This document shows, piece after piece, positions 1 through 7,949 of a DNA stretch of 50,975 bases. The translations under genes were made by a program, and so were the position numbers. The notes under the pieces are model-generated. The model ran no database searches, was not told the origin of the DNA, and saw nothing but the letters and a program-made list of their open reading frames with translations. The DNA comes from Phycisphaerae bacterium (GTDB lineage: Bacteria; Planctomycetota; Phycisphaerae; UBA1845; JAFGLZ01). Position 1 is the first letter of the stretch, and each line of letters begins with the position of its first letter. Where the stretch lies: assembly GCA_016927755.1 (NCBI GenBank), contig JAFGLZ010000206.1:1-50975 (forward strand), written 5' to 3'.

Positions 1-175
1 ACGCCACCCCGAGACCCGACACCCAGAAATCCACGCATTCCGGTGCATTCCCGTGGATTCCGGGGTATTCTGGGACATTCCGAGACATCGCCGCCCCGCC
101 CCGCCCCGCCACCGCGGAAACCCGCCCCCTCTTTTCGAACTTCCCTCTTCCCTCTTCCCTCTTCTTCCTTCGCCC
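1..175 (-). repeat. Edge copy of the 10-bp-period dispersed repeat, inverted
   Basis: Positions 31-90 are six consecutive 10-base units of the ...ATTC type (CGGTGCATTC, TGGGACATTC and so on). These are the reverse complement of the GGAATG units at 19911-19980. The flanks match too: 1-30 is nearly the reverse complement of 19981-20017, and the CCCTCTT tract at 140-170 matches GAAGAGG at 19800-19820. The same composite element therefore occurs twice in the window, about 20 kb apart and in opposite orientation. Its left end may lie outside the window. Confidence 0.8.
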
Positions 176-184
176 GAAGGGCGC

Positions 185-212
185 TTGACCCGCCGCGCCG
201 GGTCGGTACCAT
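185..212 (+). promoter_or_regulatory. Possible sigma70-type promoter for the cupin/isomerase genes
   Basis: TTGACC at 185-190 and TACCAT at 207-212 are separated by 16 bases. A start here would leave a leader of about 35 bases before the ATG at 253. The -10 is a weak match, so this is tentative. Confidence 0.35.
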
Positions 213-252
213 GACCGAACACTTGTAAGCCCTTATCTACGGAGAGACTTCC

Positions 253-1365
253 ATGGCTACGACTGAAGCGATGAAGCAGGCGCTGGGAAGGCCAATCTAC
301 CTCGCCCCGAATACCTACCTCCACTTCTACAACGGCGGAAAGCTCAGGGCCCAGTTCATGGGCGAGCCCGACCCCAAGGACGATTTTCGCAGCGAGGAGT
401 GGATCCTCTCGACCAACCGGGCCATCACCCCTGGACGCGATAACCCCCCGGACAAGGGCTTCAGTCGGGCCGAGCTGCCCAATGGCGAGGTCATCGTCCT
501 CCAGGAGCTCCTCGAGGCCTTCCCCGCCGAGACCCTCGGCCGGAAGCACCACGACAAGTTCGGCCCGAACCTCGGCATCCTGGTCAAGATCTTCGACGTC
601 GGTGACGACGCGCACATCCCCGTCCACTGGCACCCCTCGCCCGAGTTCGCCCAGAAGCACCTGAACAACCCCAACGGCAAGAACGAGGCCTGGGTCGTCA
701 TCGGCACCCGCCCCGGAGCCAAGGCCTGGGTGGGATGGAAGGAGGACGTCGACCCGAAGGAGTTCCGCAAGTGGATGGACGCCCAGGACGTCGACGCGAT
801 GCGGGCCCACCTCCACGAGATCGATCCCAAGGTCGGCGACGTCATCTTCCTCCGGGATAGCTACGTCCATTCCCTCGGCAGCGGCCTCTGCATCCTCGAA
901 CCACAGGAGCCGACCGACTGGAACATCCTGGCCGAGTGGGAGGGTTTCCCCTACGGCAGGGAAGACGGCACCTGCGGCCTCGGATGGGACGTCGCCATGG
1001 AGGCCGCCGACTTCTCCGCGATGCCGCTTGACTACCTGAACGATTACGTGATGCGGACGCCACAGGTCGCCCGCCAGGAGCCCGGCGGAAAGGAGCTCGA
1101 CCTCGTCCCGCCCGAGGCCCATCAGTTCTTCAACGTCCAGCGCCTCATCGTGGAAAAGAAGCTCTCGATGCCCGGCGACCGCGGCTTCTACTGCGCGATC
1201 CCCGTCGGCGACGGTCAGGGCAAGATGGTCGGCGCCTTCGGAGAGGTCCCCATCAAGCGAAGTCGCCACGTCTTCATCCCCGCCGGGATGGGCCCCTACG
1301 ACATCGTAAACACCGGCACCGGCCCGCTGGAGGTGATCTGCTGCTATCCGCCGAAGCTGGACTAG
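253..1365 (+). CDS. Mannose-6-phosphate isomerase-like cupin protein
   Basis: 370 residues. GGAGAG lies six bases before the ATG. The sequence reads as a class I phosphomannose-isomerase type cupin. Around residues 120-150 a metal-site segment contains HIPVHWHPSPEF and later NEAWVV, with a further His near residue 205 (DSYVHSLGSG), which gives the His/Glu pattern of the type I PMI zinc site. A second cupin half follows, including HVFIPAGMGPYDI near the C-terminus. Known members interconvert mannose-6-P and fructose-6-P, but many planctomycete relatives act on unknown sugars. The next gene is a sugar isomerase/epimerase and the one after it a sugar-type symporter, which suggests a small carbohydrate uptake and isomerisation unit. 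There is no signal peptide, so it is cytoplasmic. The exact substrate cannot be read from the sequence. Confidence 0.8.
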   Translation: MATTEAMKQALGRPIYLAPNTYLHFYNGGKLRAQFMGEPDPKDDFRSEEWILSTNRAITPGRDNPPDKGFSRAELPNGEVIVLQELLEAFPAETLGRKHHDKFGPNLGILVKIFDVGDDAHIPVHWHPSPEFAQKHLNNPNGKNEAWVVIGTRPGAKAWVGWKEDVDPKEFRKWMDAQDVDAMRAHLHEIDPKVGDVIFLRDSYVHSLGSGLCILEPQEPTDWNILAEWEGFPYGREDGTCGLGWDVAMEAADFSAMPLDYLNDYVMRTPQVARQEPGGKELDLVPPEAHQFFNVQRLIVEKKLSMPGDRGFYCAIPVGDGQGKMVGAFGEVPIKRSRHVFIPAGMGPYDIVNTGTGPLEVICCYPPKLD

Positions 1366-1386
1366 CGAGCGCCTTGTATGAGTAAC

Positions 1387-1433
1387 GCAGGCTTCCAGCC
1401 TGCACCCCCGGTGCGAGAATCCCCCCTCGCACC
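1387..1433. repeat. Two adjacent intergenic hairpins
   Basis: The first hairpin is GCAGGCT-TCC-AGCCTGC at 1387-1403 (7-bp stem). The second is GGTGCGAG (1410-1417) pairing with CTCGCACC (1426-1433) across an 8-base loop. There is no T-run, so they are not classical terminators. The first is one of a dispersed set of short-loop hairpins in this window (see 29290-29329, 44588-44647). They may stabilise or attenuate the mRNA between the two sugar genes. Confidence 0.65.
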
Positions 1434-1474
1434 CGGACACAAGAAGGCACGAAACCAACAGGAGATCGACGCCA

Positions 1475-2380
1475 ATGGCCAAAAAGCTCTCCATCGGAAC
1501 CTGGGCGTACGCCTTCGGGCCCTATCAGGACAACCCAATCCCATTCGACGCCGTCGTTCGCGGCGTCTCCAAGCTCGGCTACGACGGAGTCGAGGTCGGC
1601 GGATTCAAGCCCCACGTCCACCCCGACGACTACCCCATGAAGGCCGATCGCGACCTGCTTTGCGCCCTGATCAAGGCCAACCAGCTCCAGGTCAGCGGCC
1701 TCGCCGCCGACTTCTGGTCCGCCCCGGGCCCGGGCACCGACGCCGCCCAGGAGGGCGACGCCTACGTCAAGCTCTTCAAGAAGAACCTGCAGCTCTGCGT
1801 CGACCTCGGCTCCCCCGCGATTCGAGTCGACACCGTCGACGGCCCCGACGGGCCCAAGGGCGTTGACCGCAAGCTGGCGTGCAAGCGGATCGCCTCCCTC
1901 TGGAACGAGTGCGCCCAGATCGCCGAGGAGGTCGGCATCCGCCTCGTCTGGGAGTTCGAGCCCGGCTTCTTCCTCAACAAGCCCTCCGAGGTCGTCAAGA
2001 TGGTCAGTGACGTCGACCACCCGAACTTCTCGGTCATGCTGGATACCTGCCACGCACACATGTGCGCGGTCGTCGGTGCCCGGCAGCCCGGCAAGAAGGA
2101 AACGCTTAAGGGCGGCGTGCTCGAGTTCGTCGAGAAGCTAAAGGGCAAGATCGGGCACCTGCACCTGATCGACTCCGACGGCACGCTCCACGGCGACGAG
2201 ACCAGCACCCACGCCCCGTTCGGTAAGGGCGTGATCGACTTCGACCAGGTCATCCCCGCCATTCACGAAGCCGGCTACGTCGGCCAGTGGTGGACCGTCG
2301 ACCTGTGCTTCTGGCCCGAAGCGTGGGACGTCACCGCCGACGCCAAGGCGTTTCTGAGCAAGTATATCGACCGGTTCTGA
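1475..2380 (+). CDS. Sugar phosphate isomerase/epimerase family protein
   Basis: 301 residues, with AGGAG ten bases before the ATG. It is a TIM-barrel protein of the AP-endonuclease-2/xylose-isomerase-like superfamily, the group that includes IolE, IolI and hydroxypyruvate isomerase. The sequence shows GYDGVEVGG on an early strand (about 39-47), the acid residues of the usual divalent-metal site at VWEFEPGFF (about 157-165) and MLDTCHAHM (about 189-197), and the late HLHLIDSDG (about 228-236). There is no signal peptide, so it is cytoplasmic. It lies 109 bases after the ManA-like gene and upstream of a symporter, probably the same pathway. The family catalyses keto/aldose isomerisation or C3 epimerisation; which reaction occurs here is not visible. 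Confidence 0.85.
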   Translation: MAKKLSIGTWAYAFGPYQDNPIPFDAVVRGVSKLGYDGVEVGGFKPHVHPDDYPMKADRDLLCALIKANQLQVSGLAADFWSAPGPGTDAAQEGDAYVKLFKKNLQLCVDLGSPAIRVDTVDGPDGPKGVDRKLACKRIASLWNECAQIAEEVGIRLVWEFEPGFFLNKPSEVVKMVSDVDHPNFSVMLDTCHAHMCAVVGARQPGKKETLKGGVLEFVEKLKGKIGHLHLIDSDGTLHGDETSTHAPFGKGVIDFDQVIPAIHEAGYVGQWWTVDLCFWPEAWDVTADAKAFLSKYIDRF

Positions 2381-2499
2381 CCTCGGCGTGGCGCCCGACG
2401 ATCGAGCCCCTCGAATCACGGTGCTGGGATATCGGAATAACGGTATTACAGAATCCTGTAACCGAAGGATAGACCGAACCTTCGCATGAGGGACAGTCC

Positions 2500-4050
2500 A
2501 TGCTCCTGGCCGACGCGATGCTCCGCACCGTGGACCTGATCGTCCTCGGCGCCTACGTCCTCTTGGTCGTCGGACTCGGCGTCTACCTCATGCGGAAAAG
2601 CGGCAGCGTCGAGGCCTTCACCCTCGCCGGACGCTCCCTGCCCGGCTGGGCCGTCGGGCTCAGCATCCTCGGTACCTACCTCAGCAGCATCTCGTTCCTG
2701 GCCCTGCCCGGAAAGGCCTACGGCGGCAACTGGAACGCCTTCGTCTTCAGCCTCACCCTCCCCCCGGCGGCCTGGATCGCTATCAAGCTCTTCCTCCCGC
2801 TCTACAGGCGGGCCGGGCTGATCTCCGCCTACCAGTATCTCGAGGAGCGGTTCGGTCCTTGGGCGCGGGTCTACGCGGGCGCGAGCTTCATCCTCATCCA
2901 ACTCGGCAGGATCGGTGCGATCCTCTACCTCGTCGCCCTGGTCCTCTCCCCGCTCACCGGGCTCAACGTGCCCTTGATCATCATCATCACCGGCATCGTC
3001 GTGACCCTCTATACCACCATGGGCGGCATCGAGGCTGTCATCTGGACCGATGTCCTGCAGGTAATCATTCTCATGGCCGGCGCCCTGATCGCCACGATCA
3101 TCTTACTCTTCGACATCCCGGGCGGACCCGCCCAGACCTTCGACCTGGCCTGGACGGCCGGAAAGTTCAGCCTGGGAAGTTGGAGCGTGACCGACTGGGT
3201 GGCCCCGACCGTGCTGGTCGTCTTCATCTACGGAATGAACGAAAACCTCAAGAACTTCGGGATCGATCAGAACTACATCCAACGATATAACACCGCCAAG
3301 AGCAAACGGGCCGCCGCTCGTAGCGTCTGGCTCGGCGCGCTGACGTATATCCCCGTCTCCGCCGTCTTCCTCTTCATCGGGACAGCCCTGTACGCCTACT
3401 ATCAGACCGCGCACGACCCCCTGCCCCTGACCGTCACGAAGCCCGATGAGGTCTTCCCCCACTTCATCGTCACCAAGCTCCCCGTGGGCGTCGCCGGCCT
3501 CGTCATCGCCGCGCTCTTCGCCGCCGCCATGAGCAGCGTCGACAGCAGCCTCAACTGCGTCGCCACCATCTGCCTGGAGGACGTCTACAAGCGATTCATC
3601 AACCCCGACGCCGACGACGCAAGAGGCCTCAGCCTCCTCCGCTGGTTCACGATCGGCTGGGGCGTCCTCGGTACCGCCGCCGGACTGCTGTTCTTCGCAC
3701 TCGTCACAGTCCTCAAGCACGACGCCCTGGATCTCTGGTGGACCATTGCCGGCATCTTCGGCGCAGGCATGCTCGGACCCTTCCTGCTCGGTGCTTTCCT
3801 TCAAAGGGTCAGCAACAAAGGTGCGATCGCCGGCGTCATCGCCAGTCTCGTCTACATAGCCTGGGCAACGCTGGCTCGGGACCTGCCTCAACACATGCAG
3901 TGGCTCGAGTGCAATCTCAACAAGCTACTGATCGGCGTGGCCGGCGCCGGCGTCCTGCTGGTGGTGGGCATCCTGGCCTCGGTCATCTGGCCGCCCCCAA
4001 AGGACCGCCCCGCCCCGTTGACCATCTGGTCCCATCGACAAGAGGAATAG
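2500..4050 (+). CDS. Sodium:solute symporter (SSS family)
   Basis: 516 residues, about 13 hydrophobic helices. An SD-like GAGGGAC precedes the ATG. SSS-family features include the N-terminal segment with FTLAGRSLPGWAVGLS and TYLSSISF (about residues 40-67), the central TTMGGIEAVIWTDVLQ (about 171-186) on the helix typical of this family, and the AAAMSSVDSSLN segment (about 343-354) containing the small and hydroxyl residues of the Na2 site. The protein imports a solute with Na+ across the inner membrane. Two sugar isomerase-type genes directly upstream on the same strand make a sugar or polyol the likely substrate (inference). A 119-base gap separates it from them, so it may have its own promoter, but none is convincing. 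Confidence 0.9.
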   Translation: MLLADAMLRTVDLIVLGAYVLLVVGLGVYLMRKSGSVEAFTLAGRSLPGWAVGLSILGTYLSSISFLALPGKAYGGNWNAFVFSLTLPPAAWIAIKLFLPLYRRAGLISAYQYLEERFGPWARVYAGASFILIQLGRIGAILYLVALVLSPLTGLNVPLIIIITGIVVTLYTTMGGIEAVIWTDVLQVIILMAGALIATIILLFDIPGGPAQTFDLAWTAGKFSLGSWSVTDWVAPTVLVVFIYGMNENLKNFGIDQNYIQRYNTAKSKRAAARSVWLGALTYIPVSAVFLFIGTALYAYYQTAHDPLPLTVTKPDEVFPHFIVTKLPVGVAGLVIAALFAAAMSSVDSSLNCVATICLEDVYKRFINPDADDARGLSLLRWFTIGWGVLGTAAGLLFFALVTVLKHDALDLWWTIAGIFGAGMLGPFLLGAFLQRVSNKGAIAGVIASLVYIAWATLARDLPQHMQWLECNLNKLLIGVAGAGVLLVVGILASVIWPPPKDRPAPLTIWSHRQEE

Positions 4051-4201
4051 CGAACGATAACAAGTCAAAAGAGATTCTTTAATACCGAAGTTTCTGCGCC
4101 CCCTGTCCCCAAACGGGCGGACTCTACCCGAATGCAACCTTGGCATCGTAAACATTTGCCAATACCATGGTTACGAGACGTGATCGGACGCGAAATGGTC
4201 G

Positions 4202-4642
4202 CTAGGCGGGTTTCTCCGTCCCGGGAGTAGGAGGCGCCTGTCCGCTCGGCGGCTCAGCCGGCGGTCCGCCACCGCCCTGCGCCTGCATACTGAACGCCCA
4301 ACGGAGTCGGCTAAGCAATGACTTGAGGACCTCCCCCTCCTCCTTGCTCAGGTTGCCCTTCGTCTTCGCCTCGAGATCGGCAATCATGTCGATGAACAGC
4401 CTCGCCGCCTGCGGGTTGCCCGGCAGTGTCCGCCCGTCGGCCGTCTGAACGCCCCCCAGTGCAAGAACGACCTGTTGCGTCAGCATGTCGAGCAGTTGGA
4501 GAAACGGCGTGACCTCCCCCCCAGCCTCGCCCGCACCGGCCTGCTCCTTCTGGGCCTCTTGCGCAAGCTTCTCCTTCTCGCGGCGGGCCTCCGCCTTCCA
4601 GTCGTCGTCCACGATGATCTTGGGTTGTTCGTCGTCAGGCAT
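4202..4642 (-). CDS. DUF1844 domain protein
   Basis: 146 residues from the chosen ATG. A second ATG six bases upstream (4648) abuts the GAGGAG ribosome site, whereas the one at 4642 is correctly spaced, so 4642 is preferred. The N-terminal half is charged (PKIIVDDDWKAEARREKEK). The middle, about 50-115, matches DUF1844: FLQLLDMLTQQVVLALGG, then NPQAARLFIDMIADLEAKTKGNLSKEE. The tail is rich in Gly and Pro. Function is unknown; in this phylum it is a common small cytoplasmic protein. Downstream on the same strand is nothing; upstream is butyrate kinase (95-base gap). Confidence 0.85.
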   Translation of the reverse strand: MPDDEQPKIIVDDDWKAEARREKEKLAQEAQKEQAGAGEAGGEVTPFLQLLDMLTQQVVLALGGVQTADGRTLPGNPQAARLFIDMIADLEAKTKGNLSKEEGEVLKSLLSRLRWAFSMQAQGGGGPPAEPPSGQAPPTPGTEKPA

Positions 4643-4737
4643 ATCCATCTCCTCGACGTTGAGTTCGGCTCCAAAACCCTAATCCTAACGCACGGGCCCC
4701 CGGAGTCAATGTCGGGCCTCGCGGGACGATCGCCAAG

Positions 4738-5937
4738 TCACCCCCGCGGCCGAGCAGGCGCCTCGTATCGTCGAGGCTCCTGCCGTCCGGCCAGCACCGC
4801 GATCGCCCCCCTCGCCATCGCCGTCATCTCCAGCGACCCGGGGAACACGACGAACGGCGCCAGACGTCCGACGAGCCGCTCGAGCCCGCTCACCACGAAC
4901 TTGCTGTGCGCCAGACCTCCCGTCAAGACGATCGCGTCCACCTGCCCCGCACCGGCCGCGACGACCATCGCGCCGATCTCCTTGGCGATCTGATACACCA
5001 TGGCCTCGGATACTACTCGGGCCTTCTCGTCGCCTGCGGCGATCCGCTCCTCGATGACTTCCATTCGATGCTCGCCGAGGTACGCGCAGAGCCCCGCCCG
5101 CGTGGTGAGTTCCTCGGCCAGCTCATCCCGGGTGAAACGCCCGGAATAGCACAGCTCCATTACCGCGCTCACGTCGAGATGACCGACGCGCCTCGGCGTG
5201 AACGGCCCGCCCCCCAACAGCGCGATGTTGTTGTCGACCATCTTGCCGCGTCTAACGGCCGCGACCGTGATCCCGCCCCCCATGTGCGCGACGACGAAAC
5301 TCGCCGTATCGAACGAACGCCCGATCTGCTCCGCCGCCTGGCGCGCCGCGGCATGAACACTCAGCGCGTGTGCGGTGCTTCGCCTGACGATCGAGGGGTA
5401 GCCTGAGATCTCAGCCTCCACCGGGAACTCGTCGACGACGACGGGGTCCACCACGAACGCCGGCACCTGAAGCTGCACCGCTAGGGACGCGGCGACCGGG
5501 ATGCCGAGATTGCTCGCGTGGTCCATCTCGGGATCCTCGAGGACCCCCGCAACGATGCCCTCGTCCACGACGATCTTGCCGCCCAAACGTTCAGCGACGA
5601 TGTACGTCCCCGCCGCCAGCTTGCCCACCGGTCGCCGCAGGAACCCCCCGCGGCTGACGATCGCGTCCACGCGATCGATCCCGCTGACCGCAAGCATCTC
5701 CAGGACCATTCGCATGCGATGCTCGATCTGGGCCTTGCGGGCCTCCAGCGAGGCGATGCTGGGCACCTCGTGCGTGACCTCGGTGTCGTGGAGGCAACGG
5801 TCCTGCTCGAAGAGCGCCACCTTCGTCGACATCGACCCCGGGTTGATCGTGAGGATCCGGTAAGCGAGGATCTCCTCGGCGTCTCCCGACAGACGCGGGT
5901 CTTGGCGGAGCGGGCTGTCTTTGCGCTTGGTGGACAT
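4738..5937 (-). CDS. buk: Butyrate kinase
   Basis: 399 residues. The start is fixed by AGGAGG five bases before the ATG at 5937; the longer open frame upstream lacks such a site. Butyrate kinase interconverts butyryl phosphate + ADP and butyrate + ATP, and belongs to the ASKHA acetate/butyrate kinase fold. Visible motifs are ILTINPGSMSTKVALF (phosphate-1 segment, about residues 28-43), SRGGFLRRP, FVVAHMGGGITVAAVRRGKMVDNN (split here as a family signature region near 240-262), LGGGPFTPRRVG and VLTGGLAHS near the C-terminus. It carries about 25 extra residues at the N-terminus compared with the family's usual ~355-365. No phosphotransbutyrylase is visible in the window, so it may act on branched or recycled acyl phosphates. 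It is divergent from the thioredoxin-like gene at 6152. Confidence 0.9.
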   Translation of the reverse strand: MSTKRKDSPLRQDPRLSGDAEEILAYRILTINPGSMSTKVALFEQDRCLHDTEVTHEVPSIASLEARKAQIEHRMRMVLEMLAVSGIDRVDAIVSRGGFLRRPVGKLAAGTYIVAERLGGKIVVDEGIVAGVLEDPEMDHASNLGIPVAASLAVQLQVPAFVVDPVVVDEFPVEAEISGYPSIVRRSTAHALSVHAAARQAAEQIGRSFDTASFVVAHMGGGITVAAVRRGKMVDNNIALLGGGPFTPRRVGHLDVSAVMELCYSGRFTRDELAEELTTRAGLCAYLGEHRMEVIEERIAAGDEKARVVSEAMVYQIAKEIGAMVVAAGAGQVDAIVLTGGLAHSKFVVSGLERLVGRLAPFVVFPGSLEMTAMARGAIAVLAGRQEPRRYEAPARPRG

Positions 5938-6082
5938 CGCTTCCTCCTGTGTTCGAGACCGCGCTGCTATGGACTTGATGCTCGGCGGCGTCCCCGCGTT
6001 CGAGCCGGCGATATGATACTGCCGCGATCGCCGTGTTGGCCAGCGGCTTCCTTCGATGGGGGAGCGTTGGGGCAAGGATGAA

Positions 6083-6112
6083 TTGTCGGAAGCTTCCGAC
6101 CGCCGATATAAT
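6083..6112 (+). promoter_or_regulatory. Promoter of the thioredoxin-like gene with a 16-bp palindrome in its spacer
   Basis: TTGTCG (6083-6088), an 18-base spacer and a perfect TATAAT (6107-6112) lie 40 bases before the ATG. A perfect palindrome, GTCGGAAGCTTCCGAC (6085-6100), overlaps the -35 and fills most of the spacer, where a bound repressor or activator would act on polymerase directly. Confidence 0.65.
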
Positions 6113-6151
6113 GCGAGCACCGTCGCACTGGGGGGTGCAGGAGCATATCCG

Positions 6152-7873
6152 ATGACGCGTATCGCTGGGGCCTTCCTCTCGTTTCTGATCCTTCTGGCCA
6201 GCTCGGCGGCCTGTCTGGCCGACCGACTGTATCTCCGTGGCGGCGAGGTCAAGGTCGGCAAGGTGGTCAAGAAGGACGCGGATTCCGTCCACTTCCGGAT
6301 CACCATGCAGGGTGGCAAGCTGACGCTCGTGAAGCGCTACCGCGCGGCCGACATCGTCAAGATAGAAGAAGGTGACCAGACCGAGGTCGAGACCGGCACA
6401 TCGAAGAAAGAACCGGCCGAAACATCCGGAAAGAGCGAGGACGACTCAACGGAGAGCGAGTCGAAGGCGAGCCTCGACGACAAGCCTGCGTTTCTGGAAG
6501 AGGCCCTCGACAAGGTCAAGACCGGCAAGATCGCTCCGGGCCTGCGGGACCTGACCCGACTGGTTTACGCCTGTAGCGACAAGGAAGACGAACTTGCCGA
6601 GCTCAGCGGGTTGTGCAAGAAACGGACGGGGCAAGCCCTGGACGAGTTCCTGGCCAAGACCCGATTGGAGGAGGTCCTGGAGAAGTCCAAGGGCCGCTCG
6701 ATCAGGCTGTCGATCACGAAGTACGAACGCGGCGCGATGTCCAAGGAACTCCGTGCCGTGATCCAGGAACACTGCGCCAAGAAGATCGGCGGCACGACCA
6801 TCGACGACGAGATCGCCGCCCCCGACAAGTATCGCGCCGAGCCCGAGGACGCCAAGGAGTTCTACAAGCACGTTACGCAAACGCTCGCGTACACCCGTGA
6901 ACTGGTCAAGCTGGAGCCCTCTCAGGGAGCCGAATCGAAGGCGACCCGAGGGCGACGCTCGGACAAAGCAGACGGCGACCGAACGCAAACGGACCAGCCG
7001 GACGAAGGCAAGAAGGATGCAGGCAGGAAGTCATCGGCCAAGACCCGCGACGCCGTTGGCGGGGAGGGTTATCCAACGGGCAAACAGGACGGCGCGGGGC
7101 ACGCCGCCACTCAAACTGCGTCCCTCCCGGCGAAGGAGCTTCAGGCCAAGCTTATCGAGTTGCAGAAGGCCGCCCGGGCCGTCAGCCGCGGCCAGATCAA
7201 GACCGAGACGAAGCGGTATGGAGACAAGGACGACACCGAGGGCGACCAGAAGCAGGGAAGGGGCGGTCGCAAGGCGCCGGACTTCGAGTTGCGGGACCTG
7301 GCGGGACGCCCGGTCCGGCTGTCGGAGTTTAAGGGCAGCTTCGTCCTATTGGATTTCTGGGCCACGTGGTGTCAGCCCTGCGTGCAGGAGCTGCCGAGTC
7401 TCGTGGACGTCTTTCGAAGCTTCGGCCGCGACCGGCGGTTCGTCATGATCAGCCTGAGTCTGGACCGAGACCCCGAAACGCTCAGGCAGTTCGTCGGGCA
7501 GCACCAACTGGAATGGATTCAGGTGTACCTGGAAGGCAAAGCCGGCGACGCCGTCAAACAGGATTACGGCGTCAAGGCGATCCCGTCGATCTTCCTGATC
7601 GATCCCGAAGGGAACATTCTCGAGCAGGGCCTCCGTGGTCGAGAGATCAAAGCTGCCGTGGGCGACGCCCTGACCAACTGGCGGCCGTCGCCCGACCAGG
7701 CCGACGACGAGCGTGATCCAAGAGCGCGGCGCCGTGAAGGGCACGACCAAGAGGAACTCGACAACGAGCAGAGGCCGGACGACCGGCGCAATCGGTCCCG
7801 CCGCAGAGGCCAGCGCCAAGGCCCGCCCCCCGATGATCGAGATGATCGAGGCGACGACGAAGAACGTCGCTAG
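6152..7873 (+). CDS. Secreted TlpA-like thioredoxin-fold protein with charged linkers
   Basis: 573 residues. The start was chosen because CAGGAG lies eight bases upstream and a signal peptide begins directly (MTRIAGAFLSFLILLASSAACLA). After it comes a short domain (about 25-70) reading DRLYLRGGEVKVGKVVKKD, then acid-rich linkers and a helical middle (about 110-260). A basic/acidic low-complexity stretch follows at about 265-370. The AhpC-TSA/TlpA thioredoxin domain spans about 375-505, with WCQPC (Cys407, Cys410) and a cis-Pro segment (KAIPSIFLID). The tail of about 60 residues is almost entirely D, R, E and Q. Expected role: envelope thiol-disulfide exchange, for example cytochrome c maturation or protein reduction. 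The partner is unknown. The N-terminal part is not recognisable as a named family. Confidence 0.8.
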   Translation: MTRIAGAFLSFLILLASSAACLADRLYLRGGEVKVGKVVKKDADSVHFRITMQGGKLTLVKRYRAADIVKIEEGDQTEVETGTSKKEPAETSGKSEDDSTESESKASLDDKPAFLEEALDKVKTGKIAPGLRDLTRLVYACSDKEDELAELSGLCKKRTGQALDEFLAKTRLEEVLEKSKGRSIRLSITKYERGAMSKELRAVIQEHCAKKIGGTTIDDEIAAPDKYRAEPEDAKEFYKHVTQTLAYTRELVKLEPSQGAESKATRGRRSDKADGDRTQTDQPDEGKKDAGRKSSAKTRDAVGGEGYPTGKQDGAGHAATQTASLPAKELQAKLIELQKAARAVSRGQIKTETKRYGDKDDTEGDQKQGRGGRKAPDFELRDLAGRPVRLSEFKGSFVLLDFWATWCQPCVQELPSLVDVFRSFGRDRRFVMISLSLDRDPETLRQFVGQHQLEWIQVYLEGKAGDAVKQDYGVKAIPSIFLIDPEGNILEQGLRGREIKAAVGDALTNWRPSPDQADDERDPRARRREGHDQEELDNEQRPDDRRNRSRRRGQRQGPPPDDRDDRGDDEERR

Positions 7874-7922
7874 GGCCCTACCTGGGCAACGTCTCGCCCC
7901 TCGGCGCAACCCAGGCAGGGCC
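7874..7922. terminator. Bidirectional stem-loop between convergent genes
   Basis: GGCCCTACCTGGG (7874-7886) and CCCAGGCAGGGCC (7910-7922) form a 13-bp stem with one mismatch and a 23-base loop. The stem begins right after the TAG of the thioredoxin-like gene and ends 27 bases from the stop of the URO-D gene, as expected for a shared terminator. No T-run is present. Confidence 0.6.
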
Positions 7923-7949
7923 GAGCAGACCGCGGCACCCGTGGATTCT

